From NCBI RefSeq assembly GCF_006716885.1, contig NZ_VFPU01000001.1:434001-498000 (forward strand): a stretch of DNA of 64,000 nt, given 5' to 3'. The stretch's first letter is position 1. Every line of letters begins with the position of its first letter. Below are positions 29,440 to 37,767 of the stretch, one piece after another. The translations under genes were made by a program, and so were the position numbers. The notes under the pieces were generated by a model. The model did no database searches and had not been told where the DNA came from. It saw nothing but the letters and a program-made list of their open reading frames with translations. Origin of the DNA: Ornithinimicrobium humiphilum (GTDB lineage Bacteria; Actinomycetota; Actinomycetes; Actinomycetales; Dermatophilaceae).

Positions 29440-29669
29440 TGGGTGACCTGCTCCACGAGGGCTGGATGATCCTGGCGGCGCTGATCCCCTCGATCGGCCT
29501 GCTCTTCCTCTTCTGGGTGATCCTCAAGCACCTCATCGAGGGCGACCGGCGCGAGCGCGCCGCGATCCGCCGCTGGGAGGCCGAGCAGGACGCCGCCGAG
29601 CGCGCCGCCGCGGCCGACCGCGGCACGTCCGCGACGGGTTCCGGCGCCGCGGACGACGACCGCGTCTGA
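29439..29669 (+). CDS. Small single-TM membrane protein
   Basis: The 76-aa product has one hydrophobic helix (about residues 8-32, ILAALIPSIGLLFLFWVILK) followed by a charged, Ala-rich tail that probably forms a cytoplasmic helix. I do not recognise the family. ATG 29439 shares a base with the lysS stop (TGATG), and GGAGG lies just upstream, so it is translated together with lysS. GTG 29436 is an equivalent start. Confidence 0.7.
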   Translation: MGDLLHEGWMILAALIPSIGLLFLFWVILKHLIEGDRRERAAIRRWEAEQDAAERAAAADRGTSATGSGAADDDRV

Positions 29670-29689
29670 CCCGCGCGTGCAGGACGGTG

Positions 29690-29859
29690 CAGGAATTCCT
29701 GAGAATGCTCTGAAGGCATTCCTCCGGATCACGAATCGTTTCTCGAAGAGTGAATCCCCGCAGAGTTGTGCATTCCTCCGCCGAGTATGGTTTCCTGTTC
29801 CGTAGCACGAACCATTTACCTAGAGGGTCGTGTACGGGACAAACAATCTGGAGGCATGC
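29690..29859 (+). promoter_or_regulatory. A/T-rich upstream region of lsr2 with repeats
   Basis: This 170-bp stretch is close to half A+T by eye, against roughly a quarter around it. It holds the 12-bp palindrome CAGGAATTCCTG (29690-29701), the inverted repeat GAATGC-N7-GCATTC (29703-29721), and a direct repeat GCATTCCTCCG (29716-29726 and 29770-29780). A -10-like TATGGT follows at 29786-29791. Lsr2 silences A/T-rich DNA, so autoregulation is likely. Confidence 0.55.
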
Positions 29860-30210
29860 ATGGTTCAGCGTGTTCAGGTCATCCTTGAGGATGACATGAC
29901 CGGTGGCGAGGCCAGCGAGACCGTGGAGTTCGCGCTCGACGGCGTCAGCTATGAAATCGACCTGAACGACGAGAACGCCACCAAGCTGCGCGAGACCCTT
30001 GCGCCGTGGATCGCCGAGGCCCGCCGCTCCGGTGGTCGCCGCCAGACCCGCCGCCGCAGCGGTGGGTCGTCGTCCTCGAACGGCGGCGGCGCCGGTCGCT
30101 CGGACGAGCTGGCCCAGATCCGCGAGTGGGGCCGTGCCAACGGCTTCAAGGTGAGCTCCCGCGGTCGCGTCTCGCAGGAGCTGCGCGACGCCTACGCCGC
30201 CGCGCACTGA
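29860..30210 (+). CDS. lsr2: Lsr2 nucleoid-associated protein
   Basis: This H-NS-like DNA-bridging protein of actinobacteria silences A/T-rich genes. The 116-aa product has the N-terminal dimerisation domain (VQRVQVILEDDMTGGEASET, YEIDLND), an Arg/Ser/Gly-rich linker, and the C-terminal DNA-binding domain with the AT-hook-like RGR (SSRGRVSQEL). GGAGG lies 5 nt before ATG 29860. The A/T-rich, repeat-bearing leader is unlike any other intergenic region here. Confidence 0.97.
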   Translation: MVQRVQVILEDDMTGGEASETVEFALDGVSYEIDLNDENATKLRETLAPWIAEARRSGGRRQTRRRSGGSSSSNGGGAGRSDELAQIREWGRANGFKVSSRGRVSQELRDAYAAAH

Positions 30211-30228
30211 TCTCCCGCCCTCCGGGGC

Positions 30229-30270
30229 GCGCACGACGGGCCGGTCCTTCGGGGCCGGCCCGTCGTGCGC
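30229..30270. terminator. Bidirectional hairpin between lsr2 and ligD polymerase
   Basis: A perfect 16-bp stem (30229-30244 with 30255-30270) closes a 10-nt loop and touches the last codon of the convergent gene. No T-tract follows. Confidence 0.8.
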
Positions 30271-31119
30271 TCAGACCTCGTCGATCGTGCGCTGGGTGAG
30301 GGGCTCCTCGCCCTCCGCGGCCGCCTCGACCTCGTCCCAGGTGCGCGGCAGCGCGACCTGCGGCCGCTCCCGGCCGCGCAGCGACCACGGGCAGATCGTG
30401 GTCTTGGCGGCGTTGTTCTGGCTCCAGTCGAGGAAGATCTTGCCCGGCCGCAGCGCCTTGGTCATGCGCGAGGTGATCAGGGAGGGATGATCCTCCTCGA
30501 GCCGCTCGGCCAGCGACTTCGCCACGGCGCTCACCTCGTCGGAGGTGCGGATGCCCTCGAGCGGCGCGTAGAGCTGCATACCCTTGCTGCCGCTGGTGAC
30601 CGGGCGGGTCTCCAGCCCCACGGCGGCCAGCCGCTCGCGCACCAGCAGCGCCACCCGGGCACATTCCTCCAGGCCCGCTCCGGGGCCGGGATCGAGGTCG
30701 ACGACCAGGCGGTCGGGCGGCAGCGGATTTCCGTCGTCGTCCACGCGCCACTGCGGCACGTGCAATTCCAGGCTGCCGAGGTTGACGAGGTAGACGAGGG
30801 CCGCGAGATCGGGGACCAACGGAAAGGTGAGGGTGTCCCGGCCGCGCGAAGAGCCGGGCGTGGGAACCGTCACCCGTGGCAGCCACGACGGGGCGCCGGG
30901 AGGAAGGTTCTTCTCGAAGAAGGAATTGGCGGCGACACCCTCGGGAAAGCGGATACGGGTCACCGGTCGGTCGCGCAGCTCGGGCAGGATCTGGTCGGCG
31001 TGGGTGACGTAGTAGTTGAGCACCTCACCCTTCGTCGTGCCTGTCGCAGGATAGAGCACCTTGTCCAGGTTGCTCACCTTCAGGGTGCGTCCGGCGACGC
31101 TCACGGACTGGCTGCTCAC
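30271..31119 (-). CDS. ligD: NHEJ primase-polymerase (LigD polymerase domain, separate gene)
   Basis: The 282-aa archaeo-eukaryotic primase-fold protein fills ends during non-homologous end joining. Catalytic features are VVDLDPG (metal-binding Asp pair), TSGSKGMQLY (nucleotide-binding Ser/Lys) and FLDWSQNN. Only the polymerase domain is present; the ligase is the preceding gene, and no phosphoesterase domain is seen in the window. GTG 31119 overlaps the ligase stop by 4 nt (GTGA). Confidence 0.92.
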   Translation of the reverse strand: MSSQSVSVAGRTLKVSNLDKVLYPATGTTKGEVLNYYVTHADQILPELRDRPVTRIRFPEGVAANSFFEKNLPPGAPSWLPRVTVPTPGSSRGRDTLTFPLVPDLAALVYLVNLGSLELHVPQWRVDDDGNPLPPDRLVVDLDPGPGAGLEECARVALLVRERLAAVGLETRPVTSGSKGMQLYAPLEGIRTSDEVSAVAKSLAERLEEDHPSLITSRMTKALRPGKIFLDWSQNNAAKTTICPWSLRGRERPQVALPRTWDEVEAAAEGEEPLTQRTIDEV

Positions 31120-32096
31120 ACGTCCTCCAGGAGGTCCTCGGGGGTCAGGTCGGGCCGCACGCCCTGGTAGGAGGGCTGGCGCAGGCGGCCGTCCGCGGTG
31201 ACGCCGAGCGCGGCGACGTCGAGGACGACCCGCGGCTCGACCCACGTGGAGCCGGCCGCCTCCGGGCGGGGGATGTCGGTGGTGAACGGGTAGGGGACGA
31301 CCGGCAGGGCCTCGAGACGCTCCAGCAGCGCAACGCCGGCCCGCCCGGCCAGCCCGCTGCCCACCCGCCCGCGGTAGGCCAGCACCAGCCGGCCCGAGCC
31401 GTCGACCAGGGGGCGCCCGCTCCCGTCGTCCACGGGGACGCCGACGTGCACCGCGCCCAGTCGCGAGCCGGACCCGGCCTGGGGCCGCCAGCCGCCGACG
31501 ACCACGCTGCGGACGTCGCGGTGCGGGAACTTCAGCCAGTCGCCGCTGCGGACGCCCGGTGCGTAGGGGGCCGAGCGCCGTTTGCTGACCACGCCCTCCA
31601 GGCCCTGGTCGGCGGTCGCCGCCAGCAGCCCGCGGCCGTCCTCGTAGACGGGGGAGACCTGCACCCCCGGGACCCCGTCGACGAGGTCCTCGAGCGCGGC
31701 CCGCCGGGCCGACCAGGGCAGCCCCGTCAGGTCGAGGCCGTCCAGACGCAGCAGGTCGAAGGCCAGGTAGGTCACGGGCCGGGTGCGCGCGAGCCGCTCC
31801 GCCGCGGCGGCCGAGGCGGTGTGGACCCGGTCGACGACGTGCGAGAAGGACGGGCGGCCGCCGACCATGGCGACGGCCTCGCCGTCCAGCAGCACGTCCG
31901 CGCCGAGGTCCGCGAGGGCCCGCAGCTCGGGGAGCGCCACCGCGATGTCGCGCCCGCTGCGCGTGAGCAGCCGGAGCCGGCCGTCGACGACGTCGGCCAG
32001 CAGCCGGATGCCGTCCCACTTGATCTCGTGCGCCCACGCGGGACCGACCGGCGGGCCGGACCTCGGGTCGCCGTGGGTGGCGAGCATGGGGCGCAT
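31116..32096 (-). CDS. ATP-dependent DNA ligase (LigD/LigC ligase part)
   Basis: The 326-aa product has an adenylation domain with the nucleophilic lysine in HEIKWDGIR, motif III-like VTYLAFDLLRLDG, motif IV EGVVSKR, motif V WLKF, and a C-terminal OB fold. It seals breaks brought together by Ku. ATG 32096 follows a purine-rich AAGGATGGA; TTG 32114 would also be possible but coincides with the first base of the divergent ku start. The operon with the polymerase gene reconstitutes LigD from two polypeptides. Confidence 0.9.
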   Translation of the reverse strand: MRPMLATHGDPRSGPPVGPAWAHEIKWDGIRLLADVVDGRLRLLTRSGRDIAVALPELRALADLGADVLLDGEAVAMVGGRPSFSHVVDRVHTASAAAAERLARTRPVTYLAFDLLRLDGLDLTGLPWSARRAALEDLVDGVPGVQVSPVYEDGRGLLAATADQGLEGVVSKRRSAPYAPGVRSGDWLKFPHRDVRSVVVGGWRPQAGSGSRLGAVHVGVPVDDGSGRPLVDGSGRLVLAYRGRVGSGLAGRAGVALLERLEALPVVPYPFTTDIPRPEAAGSTWVEPRVVLDVAALGVTADGRLRQPSYQGVRPDLTPEDLLEDV

Positions 32097-32113
32097 GGGT
32101 CCATCCTTGTCCA

Positions 32114-33097
32114 ATGCGAGCGATCTGGAAGGGCGCGGTGTCGTTCGGGCTGGTCAACGTGCCGGTCCGGCTCTACTCCGCGACCGAGAACCACGACGTC
32201 AGCCTGCACCAGGTGCGGGCCAGCGACGGCAGCCGGATCCGCTACAAGCGTGTCGCGCAGGCCGACGGCGAGGAGGTCCCCTACAAGGAGATCGCCAAGG
32301 CCTACGAGACCGAGGACGGCAAGACCGTGGTCCTCACCGACGAGGACCTGGCCAGCCTGCCCAACCGCTCCAGCAAGGAGATCGAGGTCGAGCGCTTCGT
32401 CCCGGTCGACCAGATCGACCCGATCCTCTACGACAAGGCCTACTTCGTGGAGCCCGACGCCATGGGTGCCAAGGCCTACGGCCTGCTCCGCGAGGCGCTG
32501 CGCGAGTCCGAGCGCGTCGCCGTGGTCACGGTCTCGCTGCGCACCCGCATGACCATGGCCGTGCTGCGCGTCGTCGACGACGTCATCGTCCTGCAGACCC
32601 TCCTGTGGCCCGACGAGGTGCGCGACGCCTCCCGCCTGGACAACCTCGACCAGGTGAGCGAGCCCAAGAAGGCCGAGATCTCCATGGCCAAGATGCTCGT
32701 GGAGTCGATGGCCGGCGACTTCGAGCCGGAGGGCCACGTGGACGACTTCAAGGAAGCCCTCGACGCGCTGGTGCAGAGCAAGATCGAGGGCGGCGACGTC
32801 ACCGAGGCCCCCGAGTCCGAGGAGGAGGCCGACTCCGGCGAGGTCGTCGACCTGCTGGCGGCCCTCCAGCGCTCGGTCGACCGGGCGAAGAAGGGCCGCG
32901 GCGAGAAGACCGACGACGACGCCGAGGACGCCGACGACCCGAAGAAGAGCACCGCGAAGAGCTCGGGGTCGTCGAAGAGCTCGTCGACGTCCTCGGGCTC
33001 GAAGGGCACGGCGAAGAAGGCGGCGAGCAAGACCGCCGCCAAGAAGACGGCCGCGAAGAAGACCGCCTCGAGCCGGACGGCGAAGAAGGCCGGCTGA
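32114..33097 (+). CDS. ku: Ku, DNA end-binding protein
   Basis: Ku is a homodimeric ring protein that binds double-strand ends and recruits LigD. The 327-aa product has the core beta-barrel domain (AIWKGAVSFGLVNVPVRLY and SRIRYKRV) and the bridge region to about residue 250. An acidic segment follows, then a long tail of about 60 residues rich in Lys, Ala, Ser and Thr. Such extended tails in actinobacterial Ku bind DNA. CATCCT (32102-32107) sits 6 nt before ATG 32114, inside the beginning of the divergent ligase gene. Confidence 0.95.
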   Translation: MRAIWKGAVSFGLVNVPVRLYSATENHDVSLHQVRASDGSRIRYKRVAQADGEEVPYKEIAKAYETEDGKTVVLTDEDLASLPNRSSKEIEVERFVPVDQIDPILYDKAYFVEPDAMGAKAYGLLREALRESERVAVVTVSLRTRMTMAVLRVVDDVIVLQTLLWPDEVRDASRLDNLDQVSEPKKAEISMAKMLVESMAGDFEPEGHVDDFKEALDALVQSKIEGGDVTEAPESEEEADSGEVVDLLAALQRSVDRAKKGRGEKTDDDAEDADDPKKSTAKSSGSSKSSSTSSGSKGTAKKAASKTAAKKTAAKKTASSRTAKKAG

Positions 33098-33126
33098 CCG
33101 GCCGTCGTCGCCCGGCCGTTCCCCGG

Positions 33127-33771
33127 TCAGGGGGCGGAGGTGGCTCCGGCGTCCTCGGAGACGGCCATGCGCGGGCTGCAGCCGACGCTGCCGTCCAGGC
33201 CCTTGGCGGTCTCGGTCAGGGCCCGCTGCAGGTGCTCGGTCGTCTCGGCGTCCGTCTCGCCGAGGGACTCGATGACCAGCGAGTAGGGGATCTTGTCGTT
33301 GGCCGTCGTCGCGTTCGGGGCGGTGCACATGGTCAGGCCGGTGACCAGGCCCGGGGAGACGAAGGAGACCCCGAGGTGATCGGGCCCGGGCTCGACGCCC
33401 TCGGCCGCCTCGGCGCGGGCGCGGGCCTCGTCGCGGGCCTCCTCGCCGAGGTGGATGCCGAGCCGGATCACCGGCTCCTGGGCGCCCTTGCCGCCGACGA
33501 GGACGTCGCAGGTCCAGGTGTCCTCGTCGTCCTCGGTCACGAGGGAGCGTGGGGTCTCGGGCTCGCCACCGTTCGCGAGCTCGACGGCGGTGGGGCTGAC
33601 GTACTGGCACATCCAGCCGTTGTTGCCCTCCTCGCCCTCCAGCCCGTCGTCCGGCGTCGAGGCCGCGGCGTCGTCGCCGGGCACGGGGTCGGCCGACTCG
33701 GAGGTGCAGGCGCTCAGGGAGAGTGCCAGCCCGGCGATCAGGGCCGGGACGGTCAGGGTGCGGGTGCGCAT
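33127..33771 (-). CDS. Small secreted lipoprotein, DUF3558-like
   Basis: The 214-aa product has a signal peptide ending in the lipobox LSAC and an acidic linker. The exported domain has cysteines at MCQY, WTCDV, TMCTAP and GCSP, suggesting two disulfides. It loosely resembles the actinobacterial DUF3558 lipoproteins; function is unknown. It is divergent from clpC and convergent with ku. Confidence 0.65.
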   Translation of the reverse strand: MRTRTLTVPALIAGLALSLSACTSESADPVPGDDAAASTPDDGLEGEEGNNGWMCQYVSPTAVELANGGEPETPRSLVTEDDEDTWTCDVLVGGKGAQEPVIRLGIHLGEEARDEARARAEAAEGVEPGPDHLGVSFVSPGLVTGLTMCTAPNATTANDKIPYSLVIESLGETDAETTEHLQRALTETAKGLDGSVGCSPRMAVSEDAGATSAP

Positions 33772-33862
33772 GGCGGGAATGGTAGGTGCGCTTGCTGGAG
33801 AACTCCTAGACGGCGCCGCCCGGCAGGCGACCGGCCCGCGGGTCGGTCGCGCCGGCTAGCAC

Positions 33863-33886
33863 ACGACCCCCGCGCGCGGGGGTCGT
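33863..33886. repeat. 24-bp perfect G/C palindrome in the clpC upstream region
   Basis: ACGACCCCCGCG is followed directly by its reverse complement. It lies between the divergent lipoprotein and clpC genes, so it is not at the 3' end of any gene seen here. It may be an operator, a processed leader element, or the terminator of an unrecognised short RNA. Confidence 0.6.
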
Positions 33887-33915
33887 TATGCCGGGGGCGA
33901 ACACGTCTCCGGAGC

Positions 33916-33967
33916 GGAACACCGGGGGCGCTCGGGCGCGTTGGCCCTCTCAGACGCACCGTAGAGT
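33916..33967 (+). promoter_or_regulatory. Tandem clpC promoters: SigR/SigH-type and housekeeping-like
   Basis: GGAAC (33916-33920), 19 bp, then GTT (33940-33942) matches the SigR/SigH consensus. Overlapping it, TTGGCC (33941-33946) with TAGAGT (33962-33967) could act as a vegetative promoter, although its spacer is only 15 bp. Both point to clpC, whose start is at 34047. In Streptomyces clpC belongs to the SigR regulon. Confidence 0.55.
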
Positions 33968-34046
33968 GGATGTACGCCCGCGCGCACGTGGGCACGGACG
34001 TGCAGGCCCACCGACCGCGTGCCACGACGGAAGTCAAGGAGTGACG

Positions 34047-36608
34047 ATGTTCGAACGGTTCACCGACCGCGCAAGGCGGGTGGTGGTGCTCGCCCAGGAA
34101 GAGGCGCGCCTGCTCAACCACAACTACATCGGGACCGAGCACCTCCTGCTCGGCCTCATCCACGAGGGCGAGGGCGTCGCCGCGAAGGCGCTGGAGTCCC
34201 TGGGGATCTCGCTGGACGCCGTGCGCGAGCAGGTCCAGGAGATCATCGGCCAGGGCCAGCAGTCGCCGACCGGCCACATCCCCTTCACCCCGCGAGCGAA
34301 GAAGGTCCTCGAGCTCTCGCTGCGCGAGGGGCTGCAGTTGGGCCACAACTACATCGGCACCGAGCACCTGCTCCTCGGCCTCATCCGTGAGGGCGAGGGC
34401 GTGGCGGCCCAGGTGCTGGTCAAGCTGGGCGCCGACCTCAACCGGGTCCGCCAGCAGGTCATCCAGCTGCTCTCGGGCTACCAGGGCAAGGAGACCGCCG
34501 CCGCCGGCGTCGGTCCCAGCGCCACCGAGGGCCAGCAGGCCGGCTCGCTGGTGCTCGACCAGTTCGGCCGCAACCTGACCCAGGCCGCCCGCGAGGGCAA
34601 GCTCGACCCGGTCATCGGGCGCGAGAAGGAGATCGAGCGGGTCATGCAGGTGCTGTCCCGCCGCACCAAGAACAACCCCGTGCTGATCGGCGAGCCCGGC
34701 GTCGGCAAGACCGCCGTCGTCGAGGGCCTGGCCCAGGACATCGTCCGCGGCGAGGTCCCCGAGACGCTCAAGGACAAGCAGCTCTACACCCTCGACCTCG
34801 GCGCGCTGGTCGCCGGCAGCCGCTACCGCGGTGACTTCGAGGAGCGCCTGAAGAAGGTCCTCAAGGAGATCCGCACCCGCGGCGACATCATCCTGTTCAT
34901 CGACGAGATCCACACCCTCGTCGGGGCGGGTGCCGCCGAGGGCGCGATCGACGCGGCGAGCATCCTCAAGCCGATGCTGGCCCGTGGCGAGCTGCAGACG
35001 ATCGGTGCGACGACCCTCGACGAGTACCGCAAGCACATCGAGAAGGACGCCGCGCTCGAGCGCCGCTTCCAGCCGATCCAGGTCAACGAGCCCACGCTCG
35101 CCCACGCGATCGAGATCCTCAAGGGCCTGCGCGACCGCTACGAGGCCCACCACCGGGTGTCCATCACCGACGGGGCCCTCGTGGCCGCGGCGACGATGGC
35201 CGACCGCTACATCAACGACCGCTTCCTCCCGGACAAGGCGATCGACCTCATCGACGAGGCGGGCGCGCGACTGCGCATCCGCCGGATGACGGCTCCGCCG
35301 GACCTGCGCGAGTTCGACGAGAAGATCGCGCACGCCAAGCGCGAGAAGGAGTCCGCGATCGACGCGCAGGACTTCGAGAAGGCGGCCCGGCTGCGCGACG
35401 AGGAGCACAAGCTCACCCAGGCGCGCGCCGAGCGGGAGAAGGAGTGGAAGAACGGTGACATGGACGTCGTCGCCGAGGTGGACGACGAGCTGATCGCCGA
35501 GGTCCTGGCCGCGGCGACCGGCATCCCGGTCTTCAAGCTCACCGAGGAGGAGTCCCAGCGGCTGCTCCACATGGAGGACGAGCTGCACAAGCGGATCATC
35601 GGCATGGACGACGCCATCTCGGCGCTGTCCCAGGCGATCCGTCGCACCCGCGCCGGCCTCAAGGACCCGCGTCGTCCGGGCGGCTCGTTCATCTTCGCCG
35701 GCCCCACGGGCGTCGGCAAGACCGAGCTGGCCAAGACGCTCGCGGAGTTCCTCTTCGGCGACGAGGACGCGCTCATCACGCTCGACATGTCCGAGTTCTC
35801 CGAGAAGCACACCGTCTCGCGGATGTTCGGCTCGCCCCCCGGCTACGTCGGCTACGAGGAGGGCGGCCAGCTGACCGAGAAGGTGCGGCGCAAGCCGTTC
35901 TCGGTCGTGCTCTTCGACGAGGTCGAGAAGGCCCACCCCGACATCTTCAACAGCCTGCTGCAGATCCTGGAGGACGGTCGCCTGACCGACTCCCAGGGTC
36001 GGGTCGTGGACTTCAAGAACACCGTCATCATCATGACGACCAACCTGGGCACCCGGGACATCTCCAAGGGCGTCTCGCTCGGCTTCTCGGCCGGGCCGGA
36101 CACCCAGAGCAGCTACGAGCGCATGAAGAACAAGGTGCAGGACGAGCTCAAGCAGCACTTCCGCCCCGAGTTCCTCAACCGCGTGGACGACGTCATCGTC
36201 TTCCCGCAGCTGTCCCAGGACGAGATCGTCCAGATCGTCGACCTGATGGTCGCCCGCCTGGACGAGCGCCTCAAGGACAAGGACATGGCCATCGAGCTCA
36301 CGCCCGCGGCCAAGGAGCTCCTCGCCAAGCGGGGCTACGACCCCGTGCTGGGCGCCCGACCGCTGCGCCGCGCGATCCAGCGCGAGATCGAGGACCAGCT
36401 CTCCGAGAAGATCCTCTTCGGCGAGATCGGCCCGGGCCAGATCATCCTCGTGGACGTGGAGGACACCGGCGGCCAGGGCCGGACCGGCGACAAGGTGTTC
36501 ACCTTCCGCGGCCAGCCCAAGCCGTCCGAGGTGCCCGACACCCTGCCGATCGCCGAGGCCGGCGTCGCCGGCACCGGCACGCAGGAGGGCGGCGAGCAGG
36601 CCGGCTGA
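34047..36608 (+). CDS. clpC: AAA+ unfoldase ClpC
   Basis: ClpC unfolds substrates for ClpP. The 853-aa product has two N-terminal Clp repeats (each with [13 protein letters not shown]), D1 with [13 protein letters not shown], and the middle coiled-coil region with a UVR-like segment ([15 protein letters not shown]). D2 follows with [14 protein letters not shown], and a C-terminal sensor region completes it. ATG 34047 has AAGGAG 5 nt upstream. The hairpin at 36640-36673 ends the transcript. Confidence 0.97.
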   Translation: MFERFTDRARRVVVLAQEEARLLNHNYIGTEHLLLGLIHEGEGVAAKALESLGISLDAVREQVQEIIGQGQQSPTGHIPFTPRAKKVLELSLREGLQLGHNYIGTEHLLLGLIREGEGVAAQVLVKLGADLNRVRQQVIQLLSGYQGKETAAAGVGPSATEGQQAGSLVLDQFGRNLTQAAREGKLDPVIGREKEIERVMQVLSRRTKNNPVLIGEPGVGKTAVVEGLAQDIVRGEVPETLKDKQLYTLDLGALVAGSRYRGDFEERLKKVLKEIRTRGDIILFIDEIHTLVGAGAAEGAIDAASILKPMLARGELQTIGATTLDEYRKHIEKDAALERRFQPIQVNEPTLAHAIEILKGLRDRYEAHHRVSITDGALVAAATMADRYINDRFLPDKAIDLIDEAGARLRIRRMTAPPDLREFDEKIAHAKREKESAIDAQDFEKAARLRDEEHKLTQARAEREKEWKNGDMDVVAEVDDELIAEVLAAATGIPVFKLTEEESQRLLHMEDELHKRIIGMDDAISALSQAIRRTRAGLKDPRRPGGSFIFAGPTGVGKTELAKTLAEFLFGDEDALITLDMSEFSEKHTVSRMFGSPPGYVGYEEGGQLTEKVRRKPFSVVLFDEVEKAHPDIFNSLLQILEDGRLTDSQGRVVDFKNTVIIMTTNLGTRDISKGVSLGFSAGPDTQSSYERMKNKVQDELKQHFRPEFLNRVDDVIVFPQLSQDEIVQIVDLMVARLDERLKDKDMAIELTPAAKELLAKRGYDPVLGARPLRRAIQREIEDQLSEKILFGEIGPGQIILVDVEDTGGQGRTGDKVFTFRGQPKPSEVPDTLPIAEAGVAGTGTQEGGEQAG

Positions 36609-36639
36609 TCCCGGCCCGCGCCACCGAGCGCACCCGACC

Positions 36640-36673
36640 AGAGGGCGCCCACCGATCTCGGTGGGCGCCCTCT
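36640..36673 (+). terminator. clpC terminator hairpin
   Basis: A perfect 16-bp stem (36640-36655 with 36658-36673) with a tiny loop lies 31 nt after the clpC stop and just before the Fem gene promoter. No T-tract follows. Confidence 0.8.
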
Positions 36674-36692
36674 CGGCGGTTAGGGTTCGGGT

Positions 36693-37739
36693 ATGACGCT
36701 GCGCGAGGCCACCCCTGACGAACGCTCCGCCTGGGACGACCTGGTGTGGGGCAACCCGGGCGGCCCGGAGCTCTACCAGCTGCAGTCCTACGCCGACATC
36801 AAGGCGCCGGTCTGGCGGGCCCGCCACCTCGTCCACGAGCACGAGGGTCGTCCTCCGGTCTACGCGCTCTACCTCTACCGGAAGGTGCCGCCCTTCGGGG
36901 AGCTCTGGTACTGCCCGATGGGCCCCCGCGTGGCCGACGCCGACCACGCCCGGGCGTGCATGGAGGACCTGCGGGCCGACGGCCGCGCCTTCGCGATCGT
37001 GCTCGAGCCGTCGGTGCCCGCCCAGGGGCCGGAGGATCGCGAGCAGCTGCTCGCCTCGGTGCCGGGTCTGCGCGACCACCCCGACCTCCAGCAGGGCCAG
37101 CACACGGTGCTGGTCGACCTGCGGCCGGAGGAGGACGAGATCTTCGCCTCCTTCCGCCAGCGCGCCCGCCGGCACATCCGCAAGACCGCCGACGCCGTGG
37201 TCGAGCACCGCACCGACGACGAGGCCTTCGAGACCATGTGGGGCCTCTACGCCGAGACCATGGAGCGCGCCGGTGTCGAGCGCCGTTCGAAGGAGTACCA
37301 CCAGGGCATCTGGCGCCGCTACGTCGACGCCGGCCAGGGCCACTTCGTGCTGGCCCGCCCACGCGAGGGCGGCGGCGTCGAGGCCGGCGCGTTCATCATC
37401 CACCGGGGAGAGCTCGGCTACTACAAGGACGGCGGCTCGCTGCGCACCCGCGACAGCAACGGCCTGCAGTACCGCGTCCAGTGGGAGGCGATGCGCTGGT
37501 GCAAGGAGCACGGCGCCACCACCTACGACATGTACGGCGCCCCGCCGAGCTGGGCCGCCGAGGACGAATCGCACAAGCTCCACCCGCTCGTGCAGTTCAA
37601 GACCGCCTTCGCCCCGATCGTCGACCAGGTCGGCACGGTCCAGCTCGTGCTGCGGCCGCGCGTCTTCCGGGCCTGGGACCGCGTCGGCATGCCGGTCTAC
37701 CGCCGGCTGACCGCGAAGGCCAACCCGCTCTTCTACTGA
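36693..37739 (+). CDS. Fem-type aminoacyltransferase 1 (peptidoglycan bridge family)
   Basis: The 348-aa product is a FemABX-family protein with tandem GNAT folds. Recognisable parts are the basic helix FASFRQRARRHIRKTAD and the second-domain core YYKDGGSLRTRDSNGLQYRVQWEAM, with GATTYDMYG. Such enzymes transfer amino acids from aminoacyl-tRNA to the peptidoglycan stem peptide or related acceptors. The long coiled-coil arm of Staphylococcus FemA is absent. TAGGGT (36681-36686) lies 6 nt before ATG 36693, a leaderless layout. It is one of three paralogues within 7 kb. Confidence 0.88.
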   Translation: MTLREATPDERSAWDDLVWGNPGGPELYQLQSYADIKAPVWRARHLVHEHEGRPPVYALYLYRKVPPFGELWYCPMGPRVADADHARACMEDLRADGRAFAIVLEPSVPAQGPEDREQLLASVPGLRDHPDLQQGQHTVLVDLRPEEDEIFASFRQRARRHIRKTADAVVEHRTDDEAFETMWGLYAETMERAGVERRSKEYHQGIWRRYVDAGQGHFVLARPREGGGVEAGAFIIHRGELGYYKDGGSLRTRDSNGLQYRVQWEAMRWCKEHGATTYDMYGAPPSWAAEDESHKLHPLVQFKTAFAPIVDQVGTVQLVLRPRVFRAWDRVGMPVYRRLTAKANPLFY

Positions 37740-37767
37740 GCGGACGCCCCAGCAGGCTCGCGCGCGC

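Noticed and set aside
33926-33942. ClgR-type operator (CGC-N5-GCG) upstream of clpC
   Set aside because: The local repeat GCGC-TCGG-GCGC gives N4 or N6 between CGC and GCG, not the required N5, so I do not call it.
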